A stretch of 46,331 bases of DNA from JBBQXY01 sp051004815 (GCA_051004815.1 JBPCJY010000225.1:1-46331); one strand, 5' to 3'; shown: positions 1-8,654, counted from the first letter of the stretch. Translations and numbers: made by a program. Notes: generated by a model from the letters alone, not told the origin.

Positions 1-117
1 GGCTCCCTCTCCCCGAAAAGACGTCCTCCCCTCCCGCCCAGGACAACACTGCGAGATAGCCTCTTCTTTGAAAGGTATGCCCCTTGTGGGCGTCAGGTTC
101 CACCTGGAGAGAAAAAA

Positions 118-2493
118 ATGACCGAACAACTATCCTACCTTATTATAGGCAACGGCATTGCCGGCGTAACCGCCGCCGAAATACTGCGCGACGAAAATTC
201 AGCGGCAGACATCACCGTCATTGCCGAAGACCCCTTTCCAGTCTACTATCGACCGGCACTCAAGGACTACCTGGCGGGACGCGTGCATACGGAGAAACTA
301 TGGGCGCGACCAACCAGCTTTTACCAGGAGCAGAATATCCGCTTTATTCCCGGCAAGGTCACAAGCATCCAGGCGGGACAGCACGCCGTGCAGTTGCAAA
401 GCGGTCAACAGCTTGGCTATTCCCGCCTACTACTTGCCAACGGTGCGCGTGCCAGCAAACTCACCTGCCCTGGCAACGAACTGCAAGGCGTCATCACCCT
501 GCGTACCGTCGCTGACTACCAGCGCGTATTGAGCCACCTCAATGGCATACGCCACATTGTCGTCAGTGGCAGTGGCACGCTGGCCCTGGAAACTATCGAG
601 ACCTTACGACACCGTGGCTACCATGTCATTCACCTGCTCCGTCGTCGCACGCTCTGGTCAGAAGTGCTGGACGCCACCGCCTCAGACCTGGTACTGCAAC
701 AAGAAAGACGCGATGGCGTCGATGTCCATGTTGAGGAGGAAATTACCGAAATCATCGGCAAGCAGGGGCAAGTCACAGGGATAGTGACGACCCGCGGCAC
801 ACGCATTCCCTGCGAGATGGTCATCATCGCCATCGGCGTTGAGCCAATTATCGATTTTATTAAAGGGAGTGGCATCCCCTGTGGACGCGGTGTCAAAGTT
901 GATGGCGCGATGCGTACCAGTGCGCCCGATATCTATGCCGCTGGTGATGTGCTGGAAACCACCGATAGCGCGACCGGACGCACGCGTGTCATCGGTCAGT
1001 GGTTCCCAGCTGTGCAACAGGCCCGCGCCGCCGCCTATAGTATGCTCGACCTCCTGGACGATAACCGACCTTTCCGCCCAGGCACATTCTATAATGCCAC
1101 CTTCTTGTATGGACTGGACTTTGCCTCCGTTGGACTGACCAGCATCCCCAAAAGTGGTCAGGGCTACCAGGAGCTTATCGCCGACCCGCAGCCGCGCACC
1201 TATCGCAAGGCCATCCTCAAAGACGGCATACCGGTAGGTATGATCGCGTTGGGCAACCGTAAAGGCGTGCTCGCCTTCAAACGCTCCATTGATCATCAGG
1301 TGAATCTCTCGCCCGTAGCCTCGTCTCTCTACGCGGAACATTTCCAACTCAATGACTGGCTCGATAAACAAGGGGTGCCACCCACTTTGCTTGGTGTAAG
1401 CCGTGCAGGCGATGTAGCAATGCAGCAAGTTGCCTATACTGGCGCGAGCCTACCCACAATCTATACCTTCGCCCAGCCGCAAACATCGAGCGAGGCCGTA
1501 CTTGTACCAGTAGCCGTGGCTACCTTTGCCTCCCTGTCACAACTTCAAACAACCAGGCTGAGTCAGACCAAGATTATGACCATTGGTCGCCAGGAAGGCG
1601 TCTCCTTGCGCATAGACCATACCTCCGTCTCGCGCCGCCATGCCGAGATCAGCTATGCCAACGGACAGTACGTGTTGCACGATCTGGGCAGTACCAATGG
1701 CACCTTCGTCAATGAAGTACCCATAGAGCCAGGTAGCGTACATATCCTCAAAGAGGGCGACCTGCTACGACTCGGCAAATTAGTAAAGTTGACATTTCAT
1801 ATGAGCACTGCTGCTGGTCAGGCACGCTCAACAGGACGCAAAGATAAAGTCTCTATTCTTGGCCTCACCATGCTGCACGAGATGAAAACTGGTATCTACG
1901 ATCCTGCTCAGGCACCCCCACCGTTAGGTCAGCCCATCCTTAATGCCGATGGTTCACTGCAATTGCCAGAAGCAACCAGTGCCATTCCTGCCACCGTAGT
2001 TGCTACGTTTGATACATCTCCTGCCCTGGTAATCATTACGAAAGGCCAGCCAGCCGTCTCACTGCTGAAAAAAGGCCAGCGCACCGTCATTGGCCGTGAC
2101 AAAAAGGCCGCTATCGTCCTGAGCGACGTGGTCGCGTCACGCAAACATGCCGAAGTCTTCCAGGGGCCTGACGGCTACTACATTGCCGACCTGGGCAGCA
2201 GCAACGGCGTCATCGTCAACCAGGCCAAAATTGACAACCCCTACCTGCTCTCGCATGGAGATCGCGTCACCATCGGCGGCACTCAGCTGTACTTCATCGA
2301 TGTAGGAGCAAAAAATTGCCAGATCAGCATACCACCAAAAGTGGCTCAACCCGCTGGGTCTATAGGGTCTGTAGAATCTATGGCTTCACCGCCAATTGCA
2401 CCGTTGCCCCAGGCAAACACCACCTGTCGCCACTGTGGCGCGGTGAATGCCCTGCATGCACGATTCTGTACAACCTGTGGCAAGTCCTTCTAA
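118..2493 (+). CDS. FAD-dependent NAD(P)H oxidoreductase with two FHA domains and a C-terminal zinc ribbon
   Basis: The 791-residue protein starts at an ATG with GGAGAG just upstream. Residues 1 to about 410 form a class I pyridine-nucleotide-disulfide/nitrite-reductase-type flavoprotein: a FAD Rossmann motif (G11-x-G13-x-x-G16), a second GxG fold with a downstream Glu near 146-155, and the FAD-closing YAAGD near 275. Two FHA domains follow, at about 484-560 and 654-730. Each keeps the GR, S-x-x-H and N-G signature residues that bind phosphothreonine in this family. The last 25 residues hold two CxxC pairs, a zinc ribbon. By family, the flavoprotein would move electrons from NAD(P)H to a small acceptor, here probably the iron-sulfur protein encoded 24 bp downstream. 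The FHA domains suggest docking to a protein phosphorylated by Ser/Thr kinases. The domains are clear; acceptor and physiological role are inferred. Confidence 0.88.
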   Translation: MTEQLSYLIIGNGIAGVTAAEILRDENSAADITVIAEDPFPVYYRPALKDYLAGRVHTEKLWARPTSFYQEQNIRFIPGKVTSIQAGQHAVQLQSGQQLGYSRLLLANGARASKLTCPGNELQGVITLRTVADYQRVLSHLNGIRHIVVSGSGTLALETIETLRHRGYHVIHLLRRRTLWSEVLDATASDLVLQQERRDGVDVHVEEEITEIIGKQGQVTGIVTTRGTRIPCEMVIIAIGVEPIIDFIKGSGIPCGRGVKVDGAMRTSAPDIYAAGDVLETTDSATGRTRVIGQWFPAVQQARAAAYSMLDLLDDNRPFRPGTFYNATFLYGLDFASVGLTSIPKSGQGYQELIADPQPRTYRKAILKDGIPVGMIALGNRKGVLAFKRSIDHQVNLSPVASSLYAEHFQLNDWLDKQGVPPTLLGVSRAGDVAMQQVAYTGASLPTIYTFAQPQTSSEAVLVPVAVATFASLSQLQTTRLSQTKIMTIGRQEGVSLRIDHTSVSRRHAEISYANGQYVLHDLGSTNGTFVNEVPIEPGSVHILKEGDLLRLGKLVKLTFHMSTAAGQARSTGRKDKVSILGLTMLHEMKTGIYDPAQAPPPLGQPILNADGSLQLPEATSAIPATVVATFDTSPALVIITKGQPAVSLLKKGQRTVIGRDKKAAIVLSDVVASRKHAEVFQGPDGYYIADLGSSNGVIVNQAKIDNPYLLSHGDRVTIGGTQLYFIDVGAKNCQISIPPKVAQPAGSIGSVESMASPPIAPLPQANTTCRHCGAVNALHARFCTTCGKSF

Positions 2494-2517
2494 AAGAAAG
2501 TCGTTTGTGGAGGCCTT

Positions 2518-4461
2518 ATGCAGATACAATCTTCAAAAAAATCGTCCCTGGTGGTGGGCATTGAACACCGCACCGATTTGCGCCCCTTTACCGAACAAGA
2601 GGTGCGTTTCGAGATCGATATGTGCATCGGTTGCGACCGCTGTATGCGAGCCTGTCCGATACCCATGTCCTCCACGGTCAGTATCGCTGACCTCAACCGC
2701 GCCACCATTTCCGATGATATCGCCCCCCACGTAGCGCGTTTCACCGATGAATGCGTCATGTGCGGCTCCTGCGTTCCCGTCTGTCCCGTGGATAACCACC
2801 GCGATCTACTGATGCTCTCGCTCAAGCAGCGACTCGGCATCTCCTGGGACGGCACGGTCGATTTGAACCGCATCTTCAACTACCTGCCGCAAGGCTGGAA
2901 CCTCCAACTCCTACTCAGCCGCTTACGTGAGCAACCAATGTTCAGCGATGCTGGGCTGGTGCCTGACAACTACCTGCTACACATCGTGGCAACCTCGAAA
3001 CTCCTGACACAGGTACCGGGAACCACGCTCATGCACGAGGGAGAGTTTGGACGCAGCATCTACTACATCCTGGAAGGGCGTGTCGAACTCTCCACCGCCG
3101 CACAAGATGGTCGCGAACTTCCCGTGGCGATTATGCGCCGCGGCGAATATATGGGCGAGCACGGTATGTTAACGGGTCAACAGCGTAATGCAACCGCCCG
3201 CACGCAGACCGCCACCGTTGTACTGGAAGTGCCAGAGCAAGTCATGCAACGTTTAATGGAGATTGTGCCGGAGGTACGCAGCTTCTTTGAAAAGCTGAAT
3301 AACACGCGCTCCATCGAGTCAATCCTGAAACGTATGGCACTCTTCCAGGGCGTCTCGGACGTTGATATCCGCCAGATCGCCGAACAAGCCCAGGTCAAAC
3401 GCTATGATCGCGATGATCAACTCTTTAGCGAAGATACTGCTGGCAAGCCAGCGCGTGAGTCGCTGCACATCCTGTTAGAAGGCTTTGTCAAGGTAGCGCG
3501 ACACACCAAGGCCGGCACAGGCCACGCCAAATCAGCTGAGCGCATCATCGCCTATCGCCAGAGCGGAGACTATTTCGCGGGCGGTCTCGACCTGCTCGGC
3601 GATGGCGGTGCCGTCACGGTAAGCGCGATTAACCGCGTCAGCGTGGCCGAGGTACCGCGCCAAACGCTGCTCCCCTTTTTCGTACGCTATCCCGAAGTCG
3701 GCCAACGCTTCAACGCACGCCTCCAACAATATGTTGAGGCCGCGGCTGCCGCGCAAACTGGCTTTTTTGAACCCATTCAGCAGGTACAAGCGGAAACCGT
3801 GCATCAACGCTCCGCTGCCGAGGCGCGAGCGGGACTACGCGCACTGGTTGGTGGCGGCGTAATCGAAGGCACTGAGGTACTGGTCATCGACCTGGACTTG
3901 TGCATCCACTGCAACGAGTGTGAAGAAGCCTGCGCTCGACGGCACGGTCACTCGCGTATGAACCGTAAAGGTATGGTCGTCGGCAATATCAGCATCGCCA
4001 CCGCCTGTCGCCAGTGCCAGGACCCCGTCTGCATGCTCTGTAGCCGCGCCGGTATCGCTCGCCTGCCCACCGGCGAAGTATACATCACCGAGAGCTGCAT
4101 CGGCTGCGGCATCTGCGCCGAACGCTGTCCCTACGATAACATCTCGATCATGACGCTTGAGGATGAGGCCGAAGCACGCTCAGGCTGGCAGCAGTTCAGC
4201 AGCTTCTTTACCAAGGGCTCTGGCAAAGAACGCGGCAACAAGCTGTTGCCAATGATGGCCACGCCCGGCCCATTTCATACGCCCAAAGCAACCGATGCCT
4301 TTGGCGAAATGCGCAAAAAGCTCGCCATCAAATGTGATTTGTGTGCGGGCTACAACAATCAGGCCTGCGTGCAAGCCTGTCCCACAGGAGCCGCGTTCCG
4401 CGTCCAACCCGCCCAATTCTTTGGCTCTACCGAGGATATTCTCTCGCAACGTGCCAAATAA
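2518..4461 (+). CDS. Multi-[4Fe-4S] ferredoxin-like protein with two cyclic-nucleotide-binding-like domains
   Basis: This is a 647-residue cytoplasmic electron carrier with an unusual order of domains. The N-terminus has two Cys-x2-Cys-x2-Cys-x3-Cys sets (C36/39/42/46 and C79/82/85/89). Residues about 155-255 and 270-395 are two cNMP/CRP-type beta-roll domains; the first keeps a GE and an Arg-Asn-Ala-Thr segment like the phosphate-binding cassette, whereas the second lacks an obvious cassette Arg and may be degenerate. The C-terminal 190 residues resemble DmsB/HycB-type four-cluster ferredoxin subunits, with Cys groups near 462, 497, 526 and 605-622. GGAGG precedes the ATG. It lies between the flavoprotein and a cytochrome-b-like membrane protein, so it probably relays electrons between them, with the effector domains gating the flow. 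The ligand is unknown. Confidence 0.87.
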   Translation: MQIQSSKKSSLVVGIEHRTDLRPFTEQEVRFEIDMCIGCDRCMRACPIPMSSTVSIADLNRATISDDIAPHVARFTDECVMCGSCVPVCPVDNHRDLLMLSLKQRLGISWDGTVDLNRIFNYLPQGWNLQLLLSRLREQPMFSDAGLVPDNYLLHIVATSKLLTQVPGTTLMHEGEFGRSIYYILEGRVELSTAAQDGRELPVAIMRRGEYMGEHGMLTGQQRNATARTQTATVVLEVPEQVMQRLMEIVPEVRSFFEKLNNTRSIESILKRMALFQGVSDVDIRQIAEQAQVKRYDRDDQLFSEDTAGKPARESLHILLEGFVKVARHTKAGTGHAKSAERIIAYRQSGDYFAGGLDLLGDGGAVTVSAINRVSVAEVPRQTLLPFFVRYPEVGQRFNARLQQYVEAAAAAQTGFFEPIQQVQAETVHQRSAAEARAGLRALVGGGVIEGTEVLVIDLDLCIHCNECEEACARRHGHSRMNRKGMVVGNISIATACRQCQDPVCMLCSRAGIARLPTGEVYITESCIGCGICAERCPYDNISIMTLEDEAEARSGWQQFSSFFTKGSGKERGNKLLPMMATPGPFHTPKATDAFGEMRKKLAIKCDLCAGYNNQACVQACPTGAAFRVQPAQFFGSTEDILSQRAK

Positions 4462-4473
4462 GGAGGATATAAT

Positions 4474-5358
4474 ATGTCTATTGCCACAAAAACACCACAA
4501 CCTGCATCACAGCGCACGCAAAAACGTGTTTGGCGCGTACCCCTTTCCAAAGCCTGGTGGCTCTGGCTCTTGCCCTCTCTACTCTTGTACGTGGGCATCT
4601 ACGTCTGGTACCTCTATGCCCTCAAAACACAACCATTTCCAGGCCCATTCAGTGACCCCTTGCGCACCTTTGGCATTATTGCCTTTATCATGGTGCTGGG
4701 AACAGCCGCCTACTCTTTGCGCAGACGCTTTGTACGCGGCTTACCAGGCAAAGCGCAAGATTGGCTGTGGATGCACATCTGGGTTGGCATCACCGCCGTC
4801 CTCATCGCTTTCTTACACGAGAACTATGCCCACATCCTGCACACGTACTGCCAGAATTTGAGCTGCTTCACACAGTCCGATGCAGGCACCAGTGCCCTTT
4901 ACGCCTTGCTTGTCCTCGTGATAAGCGGTGTTGTTGGTCGGCTAATAGATGTCTGGCAAACACACAAAATTGCTCAGGATGCAAGCACCAACGGCGTTGG
5001 CATCGTGCGAGCCATCGAAGAGCGCATTCTTGAGCTGGAATATACCGTCGAGCGACTATGCGCCGGCAAGTCCGAACCCTTCCAGCAATATTGTATGCAA
5101 GCCCTTGAGCAAGCAAGTGGAGAGTTGCCAACAATGCCCGCACTCGCCACCAGCGAACATGTCGATTTTCAACGTGCCCACGATACCTTGCTCACCCATG
5201 CCCACCTGACACAATCGCTACAACGGCAGAGACGCGCACGCCTCTTCATTCGCACCTGGCGTTCCATCCACATTGTGCTTGCCAGTCTCGCCCTACTCAT
5301 CATTCTCTATCACGGCATCTTGGAACTGTTAACCACTGTCTTCCATGTGAAAGGATAG
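4474..5358 (+). CDS. Membrane protein resembling a di-heme cytochrome b (ferric-reductase-like)
   Basis: The 294-residue protein begins 12 bp after the ferredoxin gene, with AGGAGGAT upstream. Hydrophobic helices lie at about 28-50, 66-82, 98-122, 143-163 and 265-290, with a soluble, helical, charged loop at about 165-260. Two of the helices carry the same His-x13-His spacing: H101/H115 and H266/H280. That is the spacing used to hold two stacked b hemes in ferric-reductase/NADPH-oxidase and related cytochromes, so I read this as the membrane end of the redox operon. It could hand electrons from the iron-sulfur protein to quinone, metal or an external acceptor. I cannot name the family firmly; the role rests on the His pattern and the operon. 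Confidence 0.72.
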   Translation: MSIATKTPQPASQRTQKRVWRVPLSKAWWLWLLPSLLLYVGIYVWYLYALKTQPFPGPFSDPLRTFGIIAFIMVLGTAAYSLRRRFVRGLPGKAQDWLWMHIWVGITAVLIAFLHENYAHILHTYCQNLSCFTQSDAGTSALYALLVLVISGVVGRLIDVWQTHKIAQDASTNGVGIVRAIEERILELEYTVERLCAGKSEPFQQYCMQALEQASGELPTMPALATSEHVDFQRAHDTLLTHAHLTQSLQRQRRARLFIRTWRSIHIVLASLALLIILYHGILELLTTVFHVKG

Positions 5359-5403
5359 CTGTTGATGGGTAATCTTACACATGATTAATTCTTCAAAAAA
5401 AGG

Positions 5404-5409
5404 TATACT
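5404..5409 (+). promoter_or_regulatory. Possible -10 element upstream of the zinc-ribbon membrane protein
   Basis: TATACT sits about 53 bp before the ATG at 5462, in a short AT-rich gap after the redox operon. No good -35 stands at 17 bp. A strong GAGGAGG ribosome site follows at about 5447-5453. This suggests the next gene has its own promoter. Confidence 0.35.
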
Positions 5410-5461
5410 ATCCTTAACACATCCAGGAACCTCGTAACGAAAGGTTGAGGAGGCAAATCAC

Positions 5462-6841
5462 ATGTTATGTCCTAAATGTAATACACCACTGGAGGACGGT
5501 GCCGCTTTTTGCGGTAGCTGTGGCACTCCAGTAACACCACTCGCCAATAACGGAAAGACCACTGTGCGCGATAACACTGTCGCTGACCATCCGCTTAACA
5601 ACCGTGTTTCACCTGACAATAGCAGCTATGAAACACTCCAATCACCAAAAACATCGTTGCAGGCAACATATTTGCCCCCCGATGCGCAAACCTCTGGCAT
5701 CGGCGTCCCCAAACAGATAAATACACCTCCAGCTTTCCCTCAAACACCACCACGCAAAAACGCCAGGCGCAACATCCTGATAATCGTACTCCTGGTAATA
5801 CTCGTGGCCGGTGGAACTATCGCCACCGCTCTTATCCTGCACAATAATAATAGCGCGGCGGGGACACCTCCAGGCGTTACAGCTACCACCTCGGGACAGG
5901 TCGCTTTTATTGATAGCCCAAATAGCATCCCAGGACAAACCAACGGCCTAAACATAGCCATCAACGGCCTCAATGCGCCTCCTTCCGGTTCACAGTACAT
6001 GGCATGGCTCATCAATGACCAGAATGAGCAAATCGTCCCCCTCGGTAAGCTCGTAGCAAATGGGCAGAAATTTTCTTTGTCCTATACCGGTCCTACTGGC
6101 GGCACACAACAGAGTACAACGAACCTGATCGGTTTTGGCAATAAAATCGAGGTCACCTTGGAACAAGGTCAGGTCAGCTTACCAACAGGTAAAATTCTCC
6201 TCACAGGCATCTTCCCTCCCAAAGCATTTGTCCATATCCGCCACCTACTCTTCAAATTCCCTACTACGCCACAGAACATCGGGCTATTGGTCGGATTGAT
6301 GAACCAGGCACAATTGTTGAATGGGCAAGCGCTCATCTTACAAAGCGCGGCCAATGGCGGGAATCATGCCGCCATTCAATGTGCGGCCCAAAGCATCATC
6401 GATATCAGCGAAGGGTCAAAAGGCACGAATTATAAGCCGCTCGCCGCCAATTGTGCCGCGCTAAACATTACCCAAACCGGCGATGGCTTTGGTATTCTGG
6501 GGCAAGGCTACCTTATCACCGCGGCATCTCACGCTTCCCTCGCCGCCAGCCAGACGGACAGCACCGCGAACATTCGCCTCCACGCCGGCCACATTATCAT
6601 CGCCACAAACAATATCAAAGGCTGGGTGACCACCGTCGATCAAGACGCACTCAAACTGCTCACCAATCCCACCGACACCTCCGTCGTACAAGAAATCGTC
6701 ACACTATCCGACCACGCCTACCACGGCGTCGATACCAACGGAGACGAGCAGATTGATCCAGTTCCAGGAGAAGCCGGAGCCATCACCGCCTACATCCACG
6801 GACAATTAATGGCCGCATTGCCGCTCACCGCCAATGGGTAA
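5462..6841 (+). CDS. Zinc-ribbon, single-pass membrane protein with anti-sigma-K-like outer domain
   Basis: This 459-residue protein starts with a CxxC...CxxC zinc ribbon (C3, C6, C17, C20), then a Pro/Thr-rich linker. One transmembrane helix at about 104-127 has Lys/Arg on its N-terminal side, so the ribbon is cytoplasmic and the rest outside. The first part of the outer domain (about 140-260) has a beta-sandwich pattern with a Tyr-Met-Ala-Trp-Leu motif and PLG turn, similar to the C-terminal domain of RskA-type anti-sigma factors. Residues 260-459 are Ala/Gln/Asn-rich and I do not recognise them. A signalling or sensing role is plausible but unproven. It stands 103 bp after the redox operon and may be transcribed separately. 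Confidence 0.7.
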   Translation: MLCPKCNTPLEDGAAFCGSCGTPVTPLANNGKTTVRDNTVADHPLNNRVSPDNSSYETLQSPKTSLQATYLPPDAQTSGIGVPKQINTPPAFPQTPPRKNARRNILIIVLLVILVAGGTIATALILHNNNSAAGTPPGVTATTSGQVAFIDSPNSIPGQTNGLNIAINGLNAPPSGSQYMAWLINDQNEQIVPLGKLVANGQKFSLSYTGPTGGTQQSTTNLIGFGNKIEVTLEQGQVSLPTGKILLTGIFPPKAFVHIRHLLFKFPTTPQNIGLLVGLMNQAQLLNGQALILQSAANGGNHAAIQCAAQSIIDISEGSKGTNYKPLAANCAALNITQTGDGFGILGQGYLITAASHASLAASQTDSTANIRLHAGHIIIATNNIKGWVTTVDQDALKLLTNPTDTSVVQEIVTLSDHAYHGVDTNGDEQIDPVPGEAGAITAYIHGQLMAALPLTANG

Positions 6842-6896
6842 AGCTGCTCCCAAAGGAACGGGTGGCGAAATTGAGCAAAAGGTCTGGCTTGGTAGT

Positions 6897-6965
6897 CTAT
6901 GCGAGTCCTTCGCTGTTCTCCCTTTGTGGGAAGTTTTGAAGGAGAACAGCGAAGGACTCGCATAG
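6897..6965. terminator. Perfect 25-bp inverted repeat between convergent genes
   Basis: Arms 6897-6921 and 6941-6965 are exact reverse complements (25 of 25) around a 19-nt loop. It lies between the stops of two converging genes (6841 and 6999), where a two-way terminator is expected. There is no long T run next to the stem on the plus strand, and only a short A/T stretch at 6978-6985, so it could instead be a palindromic intergenic repeat or an mRNA-end stabiliser. Confidence 0.6.
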
Positions 6966-6998
6966 TCCGTTCTTCTGTAAAAAAACACAATGTATTCG

Positions 6999-7883
6999 TT
7001 ATTCTATCAGGTGAATCACCAGCCCACAGGTTGTTTCGGGCGCAATGGTGATCTGATTCGCTGTCACTTCTCCCTGCATGCCTTTTGTCTGCAAGAAGGC
7101 ACACGCTTGCTCAAGAGAGGCGACTTTCCAGGTCATTGCCAGTATCTCATCCCGCTTATGAGGAACAAGGCGAATGGCTGGCCCTTCTTTGAATTGCCAC
7201 ATTTCTTCACGAGTTGGCTCAAGTGGTGCAAGCAGGTGCTGCCATTGTTCTTGCGCATGTTCTGGGTCTCTTACGCCAACGATCAGATTTTGTATATCCT
7301 CAAGTCCTAGCGATCCTCCATGCTTTTCTTGCAGGAGTGCCTTCTTTTTCGGTCGCTCTTGCGGGATGTTCCAAAAGGTCGAATTGTACTCACACAGGAA
7401 GATCGTGCCATGATGGAAAACCTGGTCAAAGATGAGATTGTCTATCGCACCTAAACCTATCTGATTAGCAGAGAAGAATTGTGAAAGATCACTGCCGAGC
7501 AACTCTCCCAGGTAGACGAGCGTATAAAACTCGCCTCGATTGCTGAGATATGCTTGTGGTATGGCATATGGAGGGAGATGAGGAATACCCCGGCGTGTCA
7601 ATTCTTGTAGGCATTCAGGCAGCGGAGTCGCTTCCAAGGCAATGCCGTAGATCTGAGCCTGAGATGGATAGAGCGGCTGTTCCCCTGAGCGAAAAATCTC
7701 CATGCTGATGTTGCCAGCGACAACGCCTCCAGCTTTAAACGGTGGATAGTAATTGTGGATATCCCAAGAAATCGGCAATTGGAGGGTGTCCGTGAACAGC
7801 GAAAACACCTGTTCATAGATGGCATCGTTCACTCGAATCATGATGTGATCGACACAGGTAATCAGCGATGATGAAGGTTGCAC
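6999..7883 (-). CDS. VOC-superfamily (glyoxalase/dioxygenase-fold) protein
   Basis: The frame runs further upstream, but earlier starts lie inside or before the palindrome at 7916-7934. I therefore choose the GTG at 7883, which has AAGGA 11 nt upstream, giving 294 residues. The N-terminus Cys-Val-Asp-His-Ile-Met-Ile-Arg-Val-Asn-Asp is a typical first strand of a VOC module, with His as a possible metal ligand. A second module-like half starts near residue 190 (Asn-Leu-Ile-Val-Gly-Val-Arg-Asp-Pro). Overall length fits a two-module, single-chain VOC enzyme or binding protein of the Glyoxalase_3-like type. It is downstream of, and co-oriented with, a TetR-type regulator that probably controls it. 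The substrate is unknown; detoxification or resistance is a guess from the regulator type. Confidence 0.7.
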   Translation of the reverse strand: MQPSSSLITCVDHIMIRVNDAIYEQVFSLFTDTLQLPISWDIHNYYPPFKAGGVVAGNISMEIFRSGEQPLYPSQAQIYGIALEATPLPECLQELTRRGIPHLPPYAIPQAYLSNRGEFYTLVYLGELLGSDLSQFFSANQIGLGAIDNLIFDQVFHHGTIFLCEYNSTFWNIPQERPKKKALLQEKHGGSLGLEDIQNLIVGVRDPEHAQEQWQHLLAPLEPTREEMWQFKEGPAIRLVPHKRDEILAMTWKVASLEQACAFLQTKGMQGEVTANQITIAPETTCGLVIHLIE

Positions 7884-7915
7884 GTTTCTTTGTTTCCTTT
7901 CAAATCTGTTTTTAG

Positions 7916-7934
7916 CATACATACCGTATGTATG
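7916..7934. promoter_or_regulatory. TetR/AcrR-type operator upstream of the VOC gene
   Basis: CATACATAC-C-GTATGTATG is a perfect 19-bp palindrome (9-bp arms, one central base) between the TetR gene's stop and the VOC start. Its core ACATAC-C-GTATGT recurs exactly at 8594-8606 upstream of the regulator gene. The TACATAC/GTATGTA half-sites resemble the known AcrR operator. Binding is inferred from the shared sequence and location. Confidence 0.75.
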
Positions 7935-7957
7935 TAATATGACAAAAAAAAGAGCAG

Positions 7958-8569
7958 CTATGTTCTGGTAAGGCCCTGGAGAAAGAGATTGACGCTCTCC
8001 TGTGCGACTACTTTCAACTCGATACTGGTTGGGTCCATCAGCCAAAGTGAAGAGATGCCGTTTGCCATGCCCAATGCTGCTAGTGCTGCTGTTTGTGCGC
8101 TGATCTCCGGTCGAATCTCGCCCGCAGCGATGCTGCGCTCGATCAGTGATGCAAGCATGTCTCGCGAGGCACGCATCCCTTGAATTTTTTCTTGCATGCC
8201 TTCGGCCAACTCAGGAACAAGCTCGGTTTTTAACTGTAATAGCTCCAGTACGGCGCGAAAGTCGCTATCCTCTTCTGCATAGGTTATCCAGCGAATCAGA
8301 AAGCGACGAAGTTGCTGCAAAGGACTCTCACCAAGGGCAAACGCCTCCTGGAAAATGGTAGCGGCCTGTGCGTAGCGCTCGCGTACCATCGTATTGAACA
8401 ATTGTGCTTTATTACCAAAATGCCAGTGAATAGCTCCTCGTGTGGTTCCGGCTTTCTTGGCAATATCGTCGAGCGTAGTGCTCACGTATCCTTTCTCCTG
8501 GAAGCATGTCAGGGCAGCCCCTAACAATAGTGCCCGTGTCAGTGCTGCATCTTCTTTTGTTCGGCGCAT
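7958..8569 (-). CDS. TetR/AcrR-family transcriptional repressor
   Basis: I place the start at the ATG at 8569, preceded by GGAGAAGAGGA, for 203 residues; a longer frame exists but has no ribosome site and would cover the operator. Residues about 10-55 are a TetR DNA-binding domain with the AcrR-like recognition segment Thr-Thr-Arg-Gly-Ala-Ile-His-Trp-His-Phe and Asn-Lys-x-x-Leu-Phe. The remainder is the helical ligand-binding and dimer domain. The matching palindromes before this gene and before the VOC gene point to autoregulation plus control of its neighbour. The inducer is unknown; AcrR-type proteins often sense hydrophobic or toxic compounds. Confidence 0.9.
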   Translation of the reverse strand: MRRTKEDAALTRALLLGAALTCFQEKGYVSTTLDDIAKKAGTTRGAIHWHFGNKAQLFNTMVRERYAQAATIFQEAFALGESPLQQLRRFLIRWITYAEEDSDFRAVLELLQLKTELVPELAEGMQEKIQGMRASRDMLASLIERSIAAGEIRPEISAQTAALAALGMANGISSLWLMDPTSIELKVVAQESVNLFLQGLTRT

Positions 8570-8593
8570 TCCTCTTCTCCTTGATACATACAA

Positions 8594-8606
8594 ACATACC
8601 GTATGT
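8594..8606. promoter_or_regulatory. Second copy of the TetR operator, upstream of the regulator gene
   Basis: ACATAC-C-GTATGT is a 13-bp perfect palindrome 25 bp before the regulator start, identical to the core of the 19-bp palindrome at 7916-7934. Position between the promoter zone and the ribosome site fits autorepression. Confidence 0.72.
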
Positions 8607-8654
8607 ATATATATTTTGTCAAGGGGAGATTCCAATAGATGTTACTCTCATTTT

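Noticed and set aside
682..1428. A 248-codon frame on the minus strand inside the flavoprotein gene
   Set aside because: It is antisense to a gene with clear domains, has no recognisable motif and low-complexity codon use; a shadow frame.
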